Shown in pieces: positions 1 through 9,486 of a stretch of DNA of 39,080 nucleotides (positions are counted from its first letter, which is position 1; every line of letters begins with the position of its first letter). Location of the stretch: NCBI GenBank assembly GCA_038236965.1, contig JBBRZF010000009.1, forward strand, positions 1 to 39,080. Reading direction: 5' to 3'. The notes under the pieces were generated by a model. That model was not told where the DNA came from. It saw only the letters and a program-made list of their open reading frames with translations, and ran no database searches. The position numbers and the translations under genes were made by a program. This DNA is from JBBRZF01 sp038236965. GTDB taxonomy: Bacteria > Acidobacteriota > Terriglobia > Terriglobales > Acidobacteriaceae.

Positions 1-595
1 CGACGGGACCGGAGTTGCCACCAAGGTTCAACACGAGGCCGCCCTGAATGCGGGTGCCATCTAGACGTGCCGTGGGCAAATTGGCACCTTTCAGCTTGTA
101 GGTGGTGTAAATGTAGTCGGCTTGAATGACGCGCCAGGAGATGTAGTGAGCAAGCTTCACATCCATACCGCCGCCAGCAGCGAGCGCAAAGGGAGTGTAG
201 GTCGGCAGGCCGCCGGGCGAGAGACGCGCGACGCCGAACAGGAGTTCGCCGAACGGAACGAAGTGGTCGCTGTGCAGTTTGATCTGCGGTCCGGCCATGA
301 CGGTGCCGATGTTGATGTCTTTGCGATAGTGACCGCTGGTGTCAATGGCTAGCGCGAAAAAGCGATTGATGTTGAAAGAGGTAGCAACGCCAAATCCCTT
401 GTTGATGGAAGGGATCTTGCCGCCGGTGGGAATTCTTCCACCAGGGTTGTACCAGGAATAGCCAGCGAAGATATCGACCTTCGACTGGGTATCGTCCTGC
501 GCCAAAGCGGCTGTCGGAACAAGAGCCATGAACAGTGTAAGAGCAACAATCACGGCGAGTACTCGACCGAGGTAGACATCGAAACGGTGCGACAT
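1..595 (-). CDS. Outer-membrane beta-barrel protein, N-terminal part (C-terminus beyond the window)
   Basis: This reading frame enters from the left edge on the minus strand and gives about 198 residues without a stop. It starts with ATG at 593-595, preceded by a good GGAGG ribosome-binding site. Residues 1-33 look like a signal peptide: a basic start (MSHRFD...), a hydrophobic core and an A-L-A-Q cleavage site. The mature part begins VDIFAGYSWYNPGG and alternates aromatic/hydrophobic and polar residues, as in transmembrane beta-strands. Strand-like segments such as NRFFALAIDTSGHY and FGELLFGVARLS follow. Similar N-terminal barrels in acidobacteria are often joined to a C-terminal OmpA-like peptidoglycan-binding domain, but that part would lie outside the window and cannot be confirmed. 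Likely role: an outer-membrane porin-like or structural protein. The product class is inferred from strand pattern and signal peptide, not from a catalytic motif. Confidence 0.75.
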   Translation of the reverse strand, partial: MSHRFDVYLGRVLAVIVALTLFMALVPTAALAQDDTQSKVDIFAGYSWYNPGGRIPTGGKIPSINKGFGVATSFNINRFFALAIDTSGHYRKDINIGTVMAGPQIKLHSDHFVPFGELLFGVARLSPGGLPTYTPFALAAGGGMDVKLAHYISWRVIQADYIYTTYKLKGANLPTARLDGTRIQGGLVLNLGGNSGPV

Positions 596-667
596 GCGGA
601 ATCCTCCGGAACTCTAGCAGTACGGAAATTACAGCAGTTGGAAACGGATAGACGGGGCCGAGACGGC

Positions 668-722
668 GAAAAAAAGAAACTCCGACCGTGCGGAAAAATT
701 GTACCGCAACAAGGCCGGAGTT
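668..722 (-). terminator. Intrinsic terminator of the secreted-protein gene at 746-1519
   Basis: On the minus strand a stem AACTCCG/CGGAGTT (716-722 with 678-684) encloses a small inner GCGG/CCGC stem. It is followed by TTTC and a run of seven T. It lies just downstream of the stop codon at 746, so it fits a rho-independent terminator. Confidence 0.8.
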
Positions 723-745
723 CAAATGTATTTATATGTATCGGT

Positions 746-1519
746 TTACTGAGGAGTCAACTTAAGCACTAATCGGGTTCCGCTTTCCAACCGGACATTG
801 GAACTGTTCGAGCTAAGTATGGATGCCTGTCCGGTTGCGGAAGTCGTGGCCGCGAGTTGAACATCCTTCATGCCCATGACTCCCTGCGAATTCGCGTTGA
901 GGGATGCGCCTGCGTCGCCAGAACCAGGCGGAGCAGATGCTGTGTCTGCCCCGGCGTTGCTGCCGACATTTCCCGCTGCGCCGGTATCGCGCGCATTGGG
1001 ATTGCTGTTGGTATCTCCGGCAGCGCCGCTTGCACCGGCCGTGGAAGGCGTTCCCGGGCCAGAGGCGGACGGCATTCCGTTGTCAGATGCCAGCGAAGCG
1101 AACGGCTGCGGTGCCGCCACCGCCTGGATGATGGCATGGAACGGCAACTCCTTGTCCTTTGCCTGTAGTTTGTCGAACGCGATGCCGAGGACAGACTTGT
1201 CCTGACCTTTCCCCCGCGCCTGCGCCTGGGTGATGTGTCCGATGATCTTGGAATTCTTAGGAATGACGGTGCCGTCTGCCGACTTCAACTCCATCAGAGT
1301 CTTGGCCACGACTTCATCCCCTTCCTTCACTTTCTTTGCGTCCACGGTTTTTGTCAGCACCGCGCCGATGACAGGCGCACTGGCGTTACTGGCGGGCGAT
1401 GCCGTCTGCGGGCTTTCCGATTGCGAAGGCGCGGGTGTGGCTGAGGGCGGGGCGGATGTCTGCGCTGCGGCAAAAGTTCCGAGGGCAATGATGAGGGCAA
1501 GGGTTGATGAGGTTTTCAT
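746..1519 (-). CDS. Secreted Ala/Ser/Gly-rich protein of unknown function
   Basis: The protein has 257 residues. The ATG at 1517-1519 is chosen because it begins a classic signal peptide (MKTSSTLALIIALGTFAAAQ) and has an AGGAGA ribosome-binding site. A longer in-frame extension to 1690 has no such support. After a low-complexity Pro/Ser/Ala stretch (about residues 21-48) comes a compact region, about 50-140, with the core VLTKTVDAKKVKEGDEVVAK and then VIPKNSKIIGHITQAQARG. Its pattern of short strands, with a conserved-looking P-x-G/N-S-K-I-x-G-x-I turn, suggests a small beta-sandwich. The next 80 residues are Gly/Ala/Ser/Asn-rich and probably disordered. The C-terminus (SGTRLVLKLTPQ) returns to ordered sequence. 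No enzyme motif is visible. It is probably a periplasmic or surface protein. Confidence 0.7.
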   Translation of the reverse strand: MKTSSTLALIIALGTFAAAQTSAPPSATPAPSQSESPQTASPASNASAPVIGAVLTKTVDAKKVKEGDEVVAKTLMELKSADGTVIPKNSKIIGHITQAQARGKGQDKSVLGIAFDKLQAKDKELPFHAIIQAVAAPQPFASLASDNGMPSASGPGTPSTAGASGAAGDTNSNPNARDTGAAGNVGSNAGADTASAPPGSGDAGASLNANSQGVMGMKDVQLAATTSATGQASILSSNSSNVRLESGTRLVLKLTPQ

Positions 1520-1805
1520 ACCACTCTCCTGTTGGCGACCCAGTGGATGTCCCCGGTCGTCAGCACAATCGAATGCCGTCGATATTCGGGTCTGGTTTTC
1601 TCCGTATGTGATGCCGCGAAAGAACTTAGGAGTGGGCTCGCGGGGCGGGCATTTAGAATAGGGATACCATGAAAAAAATTCATTGCGCAAAAGTTACATA
1701 GCGGGTTCAACGCCGCATCTCACCTTATTGAACCACTGGGCCCCCAACGATCCCTGGCGATGCCCGAAATGGCGCTCCCAGCCTGCCAAAGGAAAGAACA
1801 CTGAT

Positions 1806-3206
<1,401 letters not shown>

Positions 3207-3210
3207 GATT

Positions 3211-3340
3211 GAGTCATTAGGTTATTGAGTCATTAGGTTATTGAGTCATTGAGTCATTGAAGTCACGTACTCTTGCCTCTCGCTTTTTGCCTTTGATTTC
3301 AATGACCCAATGACTCAATGACTAAATCGCTCAATGGAAC
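3211..3340. repeat. Octamer tandem arrays in inverted orientation
   Basis: Positions 3211-3258 hold six consecutive 8-bp units alternating GAGTCATT and AGGTTATT. Positions 3301-3340 hold five units on the opposite strand (AATGACCC, AATGACTC, AATGACTA, AATCGCTC, AATGGAAC). The 42-base spacer contains, on the minus strand, TCAAAGGCAA followed by a GAGGCAAGAG-like word. The array starts 4 bases after the stop codon of the response regulator and ends just before the kinase start. Transcribed together, the arms could pair imperfectly into a long hairpin. Confidence 0.85.
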
Positions 3341-3346
3341 TAACTC

Positions 3347-5239
3347 ATGGCGCGTATACGACTTAAAACCAAGTTGGTGGTAAGCATCAGTGCCATGGTG
3401 TTCGGGCTGGTGGCTGCCTTGTCGTGGATCTACGTATCGCAGATGGTGCGCCAACGCGTGGCCGAGTCGTACGATGGCGCAGACTTTGTAGCGCACCAGA
3501 TATTGCACGGAGCGCGCCAAGCTCTGGAGATCGACCTCAGCAGTTCCAAAATCGATGTCAACGATCCGCAACAGGTCCATGACACCATCGATGAGGTCCT
3601 GCAATCGGACGCAGGTTTGAACGGGCTGCTGCAATCCATCGTCGGCTACTCGCCGACAATCTATGACGCGGCCATTGCCGATACGGCGGGAAAGGCCATG
3701 CTGCACACGGAAGCAGGCTCGCTGGACAAGTCGCTGCCCCGGCGCGAAGAACTCTCCAGTTTGCGCGATGGCGGTATTCTCGACCAGCTTTCCGTTGTCT
3801 ACGGCACTCCGCGTGTCTACGAAGTGCGCATCCCGCTGCAACGAGGCGATGTTCCCTTCGGCGAAATACGCGTCGGTCTCTCGACGGTCTTCCTGAAGAA
3901 CGAATTGCAGCCGCTGCTGAATCGTGCGTTGCTTTTTTCCGTGATCGCGATGCTGGTGTCACTGGCATTGGCGGGGGCGCTGATGACAGCGGCGCTGCGT
4001 CCGCTGGAAGCGATTGGACGACGGCTTGACCAGATGACGGCCGATGTGGGTCCGCAACCCGAAGCGGAATCGCCGCAGACCGACGAGTACGGTGTGGTGA
4101 CCACCAAGATCGACCGCCTGGGCCGGCAGATACAGGATGTTAAGGAAGTGTTCTCCGCCTTGAAGGAGAACCTCGACCAGATCATGGGAACCCTGCAGGA
4201 CGGCCTGGTGCTCTTCACCCGCGACTCGCGCGTGGTGCTGGTGAGCGCCTCGGCCGAGCGATTCGTGGGGCGGCCAAGGAGCGAGATACTGGGCTGCGAC
4301 GTGGAAGAGATATTCGATGATTCCACGCGCATGGGACAGATCGTGCTCGACGCCTTTGCTTTGCATGAGCCGGTTCCGCAGCGCGAGATCGAATTCGATA
4401 ACGGCCGCCGAATGCAGATCGCGCTCGACTTCATCGAAGAACGCGGCGAGCGCATCGGCGCCCTGCTGACCATGCGCGACGCCGAGAGCGTGCGCCGCAT
4501 CGAGAACGAGATCGAACTATCGCGCAGGCTGGCGGCCATCGGACGATTGACGTCGGGCGTTGCGCACGAAGTGAAGAATCCTATCAACGCCATCGTCGTT
4601 CACCTGGAAGTGTTGCGCGAAAAGTTGCAGCAGATCGATCCCGATACCCAGCGACACATGGATATTATCGGCACCGAGATACGCCGACTGGACCGCGTGG
4701 TGCAGACGCTGGTGGACTTCACGCGTCCAGTGGAACTGCGCCTGGTGGATACCGACCTGCGTCGCATCGTAGACGAAGTGGTGACGCTGGCCGCGCCGGA
4801 AGCGAAGAACCGCGGCGTATACATCGTGGCCGAGATTTCTGCGGAAGCGCTGGTTACACGCGTGGACGCCGACCTCATCAAGCAGGCGCTCCTGAATGTC
4901 GTGATCAATGGCGCGCAGTCCATGCCGGACGGGGGACAGTTGCTGGTGAAGGCGTCGCGCGCGGGCGAGTTCGCCAGACTGGAAGTGCGCGACCAGGGCA
5001 CCGGCATCCCGCCGGAGATACAAGACAAGATATTCAACCTGTACTTCACCACGAAAAAACAAGGCAGCGGCATCGGATTGGCGATGACCTATCGCGTGTT
5101 GCAACTGCACAACGGCTCGCTGGAATTCGAGTCGGTAGCGAACCAGGGCACCACGTTCCGCATGTTGCTGCCGCTGGCTGGCGTAGAATCGGATGGAAAC
5201 GCGGCGACGCAGAAACAAGCGGCCGAACAACAACGCTAA
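3347..5239 (+). CDS. Membrane sensor histidine kinase, NtrB/AtoS-like, partner of the adjacent NtrC regulator
   Basis: The 630-residue protein has a transmembrane helix at about 9-31 and an extracytoplasmic sensor region (32-192) of unrecognised type. A second helix lies at about 194-217, followed by a HAMP linker. A PAS-like domain spans about 272-380. The HisKA domain carries the phospho-acceptor H407 in VAHEVKNPINAI. The HATPase_c domain has the N box around NVVINGAQSMP, G1 DQGTGIP (549-555) and G2 GSGIGLAM. All catalytic motifs are intact. It follows the response regulator after 140 bases of repeat DNA. By standard two-component logic it phosphorylates D54 of that regulator. The Shine-Dalgarno sequence is weak. 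A Gln/Ala-rich tail overlaps the region just before the lipoprotein gene, suggesting one transcript. Confidence 0.92.
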   Translation: MARIRLKTKLVVSISAMVFGLVAALSWIYVSQMVRQRVAESYDGADFVAHQILHGARQALEIDLSSSKIDVNDPQQVHDTIDEVLQSDAGLNGLLQSIVGYSPTIYDAAIADTAGKAMLHTEAGSLDKSLPRREELSSLRDGGILDQLSVVYGTPRVYEVRIPLQRGDVPFGEIRVGLSTVFLKNELQPLLNRALLFSVIAMLVSLALAGALMTAALRPLEAIGRRLDQMTADVGPQPEAESPQTDEYGVVTTKIDRLGRQIQDVKEVFSALKENLDQIMGTLQDGLVLFTRDSRVVLVSASAERFVGRPRSEILGCDVEEIFDDSTRMGQIVLDAFALHEPVPQREIEFDNGRRMQIALDFIEERGERIGALLTMRDAESVRRIENEIELSRRLAAIGRLTSGVAHEVKNPINAIVVHLEVLREKLQQIDPDTQRHMDIIGTEIRRLDRVVQTLVDFTRPVELRLVDTDLRRIVDEVVTLAAPEAKNRGVYIVAEISAEALVTRVDADLIKQALLNVVINGAQSMPDGGQLLVKASRAGEFARLEVRDQGTGIPPEIQDKIFNLYFTTKKQGSGIGLAMTYRVLQLHNGSLEFESVANQGTTFRMLLPLAGVESDGNAATQKQAAEQQR

Positions 5240-5258
5240 GGACAGGCCCGACAGGCTC

Positions 5259-5888
5259 ATGAGAGTGGCGCAGAAAATAGTAATCATCTTGGTCGCCGTG
5301 GCGATGCTGACGATGGCTGGTTGTAAAAAGAAAAAACCAGCGCTACCTCCTCCGCAGGCGCAGGCACCGGTGATCGCGGTTCCGGTAGAGCCACCGCCGC
5401 AGCCTCCGGCCACCACCACCACCACGCCACCCGCGAAGCCTCCGGTCACGACCACGACTCCGTCCACCACCACGACGAAGCCAACTGCGACCAAACCGAA
5501 ACCTCGGCATCATCCGACGAAAAAGACGGCGACCACAACTCCGCCATCCAAGCCGGGCGCGACGGGTTCCACCGGTACCGTGGCGAAAAATACTCCGAAG
5601 CCTGCCGGCGAGGGCGCCGAGACCGGAGTGCAGATAAGCGCGGACGTTCCCCAGGGTGAAGCGACGCAGCGCAAGCAGGGCACCAACCAACTGCTCGATT
5701 CCACGGAAACCAACCTGCGCAAGATGGGCGGACGCTCGCTGAACGATACCGACCAGGCGACCATACGTCAGATCAGGAACTACATCACGCAATCGCACCT
5801 GGCGATGCAGGATGGCGATCTGGAACGCGCCTACAACCTGGCCACCAAGGCAAATCTGTTGAGCAATGAGTTGGTGAAGAGATTCTAG
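5259..5888 (+). CDS. Putative lipoprotein with Pro/Thr-rich linker and helical C-terminal domain
   Basis: The protein has 209 residues. The ATG at 5259 is preferred because it starts a lipoprotein signal (MRVAQKIVIILVAVAMLTMAGC) whose C22 would be lipidated. Position -3 of the lipobox is Met rather than the usual Leu. After KKKK the chain is an extended Pro/Thr/Lys linker (about 27-130), likely disordered and able to span periplasmic distance. Residues 140-209 are predicted helical (TNQLLDSTETNLRKMGGRSL ... AMQDGDLERAYNLATKANLL), resembling a small TPR-like helical hairpin. It begins 19 bases after the kinase stop codon, so the three genes probably form one operon ending at the terminator at 5931. 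No function is recognised. It may be an envelope accessory or target of the two-component system. Confidence 0.75.
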   Translation: MRVAQKIVIILVAVAMLTMAGCKKKKPALPPPQAQAPVIAVPVEPPPQPPATTTTTPPAKPPVTTTTPSTTTTKPTATKPKPRHHPTKKTATTTPPSKPGATGSTGTVAKNTPKPAGEGAETGVQISADVPQGEATQRKQGTNQLLDSTETNLRKMGGRSLNDTDQATIRQIRNYITQSHLAMQDGDLERAYNLATKANLLSNELVKRF

Positions 5889-5930
5889 CGACGAGCTGTT
5901 TCCAGACTGACCGCCGCATCGATCCATAAC

Positions 5931-5962
5931 AAAGCCGAGAGCTTTCGCCCTCGGCTTTCCTG
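5931..5962. terminator. Intrinsic terminator between convergent genes
   Basis: A 9-bp stem AAAGCCGAG/CTCGGCTTT (5931-5939 with 5950-5958) with a 10-base loop lies between the lipoprotein stop (5888) and the stop of the GDH-like gene (5994). The A side also gives U residues on the minus strand, so it may serve both directions, although neither T tract is long. Confidence 0.65.
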
Positions 5963-5993
5963 CTGTCTTTAAATTTCGAGGCCCAACACTTTT

Positions 5994-7298
5994 TTAAACT
6001 GTTCGAAGTTTCTCCATGCGGGCAACGCGTTCCACGGCGATACAGTACGCGGCGGAGCGCAGGGAAAGATCATGATGTACGGCGCGATCAATCATGTTTC
6101 GCGTAGAGCGGAGCACAATCTCCTCCACGCGCTGGCGGACGTCGAGTATGGATTTCTTTTCCAGGTTCTGCTCCCACTCCAAACATGACGCAATGCTTGA
6201 ACCGCCTGCGGCGAGCAGGTCTGGCACCACGGTGATGCCATGTTGTTCGAAGACGATGTCGGCCGTGGGAGTGGTAGCCATGTCGGCGGCTTCCACGATC
6301 ATGCGAGCCCGTACGCTGGCGGCATTGGTTTCGTTGAGCGCCGAATCGCCCTTGGCACAGAGCAGTATCTCGCAGTCCATCGCGATCAGTTCCTTCGGAG
6401 AGATGGGCTGGGCCATAACCAGTTGCTCGGTGATAACAGCGGCGGTCGCTTCGTCCGCCATCAACGCTTCCAGGTCGATGCCGCGGTCACCGTGGAGAGC
6501 CCAGCCTTCCTCGCTGATGCCCACGATGCGGCAGCCTAGCTTGGTGAGTTCCTGTGCTGCTTTGCAGATCGCCTTGGAAAATCCGATCACGACCACCCGC
6601 GCTCTTGCCAGTTCCAGTCCGATGTGCAGAGCAACTTGGCGGGCAGAGACGGCGACACTGATCGCATTGGCTTCTTCGAAGGGGATAACGCCTCCCGTCT
6701 CGATCGATTTGCCGGTCACGGCGCCGGACCGGAAGTCCTCTGCCGAACTGTATTCGTCCAACACCCATTTCATGATTTGCGGAGAAGCATTTTCTCCCGG
6801 AGCGAGGATGTCCTCGTAGACCCCCATGAGGCGGCGCACACGCGCGGTGAACCGTCGCGTCACCAGTTCCAGTTCGCGACCGGAGAGCGCGACCGGGTGA
6901 CAAGCTATGCCCGAGGACGAGCCTCCGAAAGGTATGTCGAGCAGCGCGCAGCGCCAAGTCGCTGTCTGTGCAAGCGCACGCTGTAGTTCGAGGTCACAGC
7001 CGGCGTGTAGATGCAGTGCGCCCAGCGAAGGCCCGCGCACCGAATTGTGCTGCACCCGGAAACCATGAAAAATCTGAAGTTTGTCGTCATCCATCACGAC
7101 CGGGATACGCATGTGAACTTCACGATAGGGAGTGGCAAGCACAGTCTGCAGGTGTTGACCCACATTCAAACGGTGGGCCGCAGCGCGGAAATTCCACTCG
7201 ATCGTTTGCGAAACAGAATCGGCATTGCTGATATTGCTCAGCGCCGGTTTTGCACTACTCATTTCGTCCTTCTCCAAAAACAGTTCGGTAAAAACCAT
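5994..7298 (-). CDS. Glu/Leu/Phe/Val dehydrogenase-fold protein lacking catalytic residues (probable pseudoenzyme)
   Basis: This 434-residue protein matches the glutamate dehydrogenase family along its whole length (HNSVRGP, TWRCALLDIPFGG, GITVVPDLLAAGG, SCLEWEQN). The usual motif GPxKGGxRF reads GPSLGAL, so the substrate lysine is L92. The TWK lysine is R116. The GGAKGG catalytic lysine is S128 (GGSSSG). The APDVGT aspartate is G168 (APGENA). The nucleotide motif GFGNVG is GFSKAI (239-244). The frame is intact and the fold signature is kept, so it appears to be selected for something other than oxidative deamination. It could bind a ligand, or regulate or assemble with a true GDH. The start at 7298 has a GGAG site. 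An alternative ATG at 7262 (MSSAKP) also has an AAGGA site. It lies 6 bases after the upstream secreted-protein gene, hence the same operon. Confidence 0.85.
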   Translation of the reverse strand: MVFTELFLEKDEMSSAKPALSNISNADSVSQTIEWNFRAAAHRLNVGQHLQTVLATPYREVHMRIPVVMDDDKLQIFHGFRVQHNSVRGPSLGALHLHAGCDLELQRALAQTATWRCALLDIPFGGSSSGIACHPVALSGRELELVTRRFTARVRRLMGVYEDILAPGENASPQIMKWVLDEYSSAEDFRSGAVTGKSIETGGVIPFEEANAISVAVSARQVALHIGLELARARVVVIGFSKAICKAAQELTKLGCRIVGISEEGWALHGDRGIDLEALMADEATAAVITEQLVMAQPISPKELIAMDCEILLCAKGDSALNETNAASVRARMIVEAADMATTPTADIVFEQHGITVVPDLLAAGGSSIASCLEWEQNLEKKSILDVRQRVEEIVLRSTRNMIDRAVHHDLSLRSAAYCIAVERVARMEKLRTV

Positions 7299-7304
7299 CG
7301 TCTC

Positions 7305-8042
7305 CTACTGCGGCGGCCTGGGTTCGGGCGCGGACTCTGCGCGAGGCTCCTGTTTTGCTGCCCCATCGGCGACTGCCGATGCCTTCGCCTCTGCCAGCGT
7401 GGTGGTAGGAACTGCTGCCGGCGGCGGCAACTCCTGCACGACCGCGCGTAGGAACATTCGGGCGGGAACCACGATGAGTCGAGGCAGTGCGCCGTCGGCA
7501 CGGCGGAATCCATCGAGTTCGCCGAGCGTGCGTATCGAGAGCGATACACGCAACGACGTCACTCCGGGAATGTCGGTGAACTTGAATCCCTCCGCCGGGT
7601 GGAACGACTGTTGCGCAGCCAAGATGATTTCGCGCTCGTCGTGCAGGTCGTCTTTCATAACGGGGTCCAGGATGATGGCGTAATAAATATCGAACTCGGC
7701 GGGGTCTGGTCGTGTCGGCAACGCGCTGATCACAAGGTTGTGATCAAAACCAGGCTCGTCGTCATGATGCATCTGCGTTCCCGGTGCGACGATATAAAGA
7801 TTGGGACGGTCATCGTGCGGCTTGCTGCGGAGCAGATGCGCGGTCTTGGCGGTGCTGGTGCGCAGCAGCGTCCACGTGCTGGCGCCGTTGAGGGCGCGGA
7901 AATCGACCATCCGTCCCTGCAGATAAACAGTATGGGAAGACTGCAGTTCGGGAGCCGCCGCGGATTGCGCAATGGCAGAGACAGCAGTGGCCAGAACGAT
8001 TCCGGCAAGTACCATGCGCGAGATGGGCCGTCGTGAAATCAA
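7305..8042 (-). CDS. Secreted protein of unknown function
   Basis: The 245-residue protein has a signal peptide (RRPISRMVLAGIVLATAVSAIAQ). The first in-frame start is TTG at 8042, with a GGAGG sequence about 13 bases upstream. An ATG at 8015 is the alternative, but it lacks a ribosome-binding site and the basic N-region. The mature chain has strand-like stretches (SHTVYLQGRMVDFRAL, YIVAPGTQMHHDDEPGFDHN, FDIYYAIILDPVMKDDLHDE, SLRVSLSIRTLGELDG) and an acidic/His-rich patch. It ends in an Ala/Pro/Glu tail (about 205-245) that is probably unstructured. No enzyme motif was recognised. Its stop codon lies 6 bases before the GDH-like gene, so the two are likely translated from one message. That pairing may be a clue to a shared role, but this is inference. 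Confidence 0.65.
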   Translation of the reverse strand: MISRRPISRMVLAGIVLATAVSAIAQSAAAPELQSSHTVYLQGRMVDFRALNGASTWTLLRTSTAKTAHLLRSKPHDDRPNLYIVAPGTQMHHDDEPGFDHNLVISALPTRPDPAEFDIYYAIILDPVMKDDLHDEREIILAAQQSFHPAEGFKFTDIPGVTSLRVSLSIRTLGELDGFRRADGALPRLIVVPARMFLRAVVQELPPPAAVPTTTLAEAKASAVADGAAKQEPRAESAPEPRPPQ

Positions 8043-8180
8043 AAGCAGCTACATACCTCCCGAACTTAGATGTGAGTTGCTGGATGAAATGAGCAATTGA
8101 AAAAGATTATTTAAAGGCCGGAGTAACACAACGGTTAATAGAATTTGGCAGATTGTTGACCAATTAGCTATAGCAAAGAA

Positions 8181-8208
8181 CCGAGAAAAGCCCCGCCGAA
8201 GCAGGGCT
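8181..8208 (-). terminator. Intrinsic terminator with UUCG loop
   Basis: On the minus strand AGCCCTGC-TTCG-GCGGGGCT (8189-8208) is an 8-bp stem closed by a stable TTCG tetraloop and followed by TTTCTCGG. It lies 28 bases after the stop of the gene at 8236-8529 and would terminate that transcript. Confidence 0.85.
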
Positions 8209-8235
8209 CGATAATTAGGATGGCTTGAAGCGATA

Positions 8236-8529
8236 TTAACGTTTAGTGAGAGTAACGATAAGTTTCTGCATGACGTCTTTGCAATCTTTGTTTTCAGTGA
8301 TTGCTTTTTCGATAGGTGCGAAGAGGGCGTCGACTTCGGGCCGCATGTTCTCGCGGATCTGGGCGCACTCCTTGTCCCACCGGTTGTTATGCAAGACGTG
8401 GAAGAACGTGTGCGCTGCCGAGGAGCTTAGATACTGCTCTTTGCAGAACTTCACGAATTCCACGCACAACGGCTGCCGGGTCTCGGCGGCCGTGGGCTCT
8501 TTCGGCATGTCGAGCGTTTTCGTGGTCAT
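8236..8529 (-). CDS. Small four-cysteine protein of unknown function
   Basis: The protein has 97 residues from the ATG at 8529 (MTTKTLDMPK). A TTG at 8547 would add six residues. Neither start has a clear ribosome-binding site. No signal peptide or membrane segment is visible, so it is likely cytoplasmic. The sequence is mostly amphipathic helix. Four cysteines, C22, C29, C55 and C83, are spread as C-x6-C-x25-C-x27-C, which is not a standard zinc-ribbon spacing. A central aromatic/His motif, AHTFFHVLHNNRWDKE, stands out. It has its own strong terminator at 8181, which supports it being a real gene. It is divergent from fabI across about 180 bases. I do not recognise the family. Confidence 0.6.
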   Translation of the reverse strand: MTTKTLDMPKEPTAAETRQPLCVEFVKFCKEQYLSSSAAHTFFHVLHNNRWDKECAQIRENMRPEVDALFAPIEKAITENKDCKDVMQKLIVTLTKR

Positions 8530-8709
8530 GAACAGAGAGTAAAACAACCGTCTGTCGTTGCGATGTGACCGTCAATACAGCAGAATGTGCGCGCCGGACG
8601 AATCAGATGTGCAGACAGCATGGGGCGGAAACTGGTATTCTTTTGGATTCGCAAAGGTAGATTACCGGCTCCGTAGATGGAGGCCGAAATCAGGAGCGCA
8701 GAAGCAAGA

Positions 8710-9480
8710 ATGTCGAAGAGTCTGGAAGGTCGTACCGCAGTCGTATTCGGAGTGGCAAACAAACGCAGCATCGCCTGGGCCATCGCGCAGCAGATGCAGG
8801 AGGCTGGCGCAAAGCTGGCCATCACGTACCAGAACGAACGCGTGCGGCAGGAGGCTGAGGAGATGATCCAGAGCCTGCCCAACGCCGAGGCGTTCCAGTG
8901 CGACGTGAGCAGCGACGACGAGATTGCCGCTTTGTTCGTCAAGCTGAAAGAAAAGTACGGCAAACTCGACGTGCTGGTGCATTCGGTTGCCTACGCTCCG
9001 GCAGAGGAGCTGAAAAACGACTTCTCGCTGACGTCGCGCGAAGGCTTCCGCATCGCGCACGACGTCAGCGTCTATTCGCTGATCGCCGTCTCGCGCGCCG
9101 CCGCCTCGCTGATGACCGACGGCGGCAGCATCATGACCTTGAGCTTCTTTGGAGCCGAAAAAGTCGTCCCCAACTACAACGTGATGGGCGTAGCCAAGGC
9201 AGCGCTGGAAGCCAGCGTCCGCTATCTGGCCTTCGATCTGGGGAAAAGAAATATTCGTGTGAACGCGATTTCGGCTGGGCCGATCAAGACGCTGGCCGCG
9301 CGCGGTATCAGTGGAATGGGCGAGATGCTGAAAGCGCACTCCGACCGCGCTCCGCTGCAACGCAACGTCGACGTGAACGAAGTGGCAGCCACCGCCGTAT
9401 TCCTGGCAACCCCGGGCGCAGCGGGCATCACCGGCGACACCATCTACGTGGATTGCGGCTACAACATCATGGGGTATTAG
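8710..9480 (+). CDS. fabI: Enoyl-[acyl-carrier-protein] reductase (NADH), FabI
   Basis: FabI catalyses the last step of each fatty-acid elongation round, reducing trans-2-enoyl-ACP with NADH in the cytoplasm. The start at 8710 (MSKSLEGR) gives 256 residues and makes the active site fall exactly at Y156 and K163 (NYNVMGVAK), the E. coli FabI numbering. An upstream in-frame ATG at 8677 has no ribosome-binding site. The family-specific nucleotide loop is present (VVFGVANKRSIAWAIA), as is the NAISAGPIKTLAA segment that forms the substrate-binding loop. Residue 146 is Phe where E. coli has Tyr. InhA also has Phe at the equivalent place, so activity need not be affected. The gene is followed by an octamer array and an intrinsic terminator, so it is probably monocistronic. 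Confidence 0.95.
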   Translation: MSKSLEGRTAVVFGVANKRSIAWAIAQQMQEAGAKLAITYQNERVRQEAEEMIQSLPNAEAFQCDVSSDDEIAALFVKLKEKYGKLDVLVHSVAYAPAEELKNDFSLTSREGFRIAHDVSVYSLIAVSRAAASLMTDGGSIMTLSFFGAEKVVPNYNVMGVAKAALEASVRYLAFDLGKRNIRVNAISAGPIKTLAARGISGMGEMLKAHSDRAPLQRNVDVNEVAATAVFLATPGAAGITGDTIYVDCGYNIMGY

Positions 9481-9486
9481 GATATT

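Noticed and set aside
1520..1805. Sigma-54 promoter for the NtrC operon or elsewhere in the window
   Set aside because: No convincing TGGCAC-N5-TTGC match was found in the intergenic regions I read, so targets of the NtrC protein were not assigned.
9145..9165. FabI Phe at residue 146 as an inactivating change
   Set aside because: The catalytic Y156 and K163 are intact and InhA has Phe at the equivalent site.
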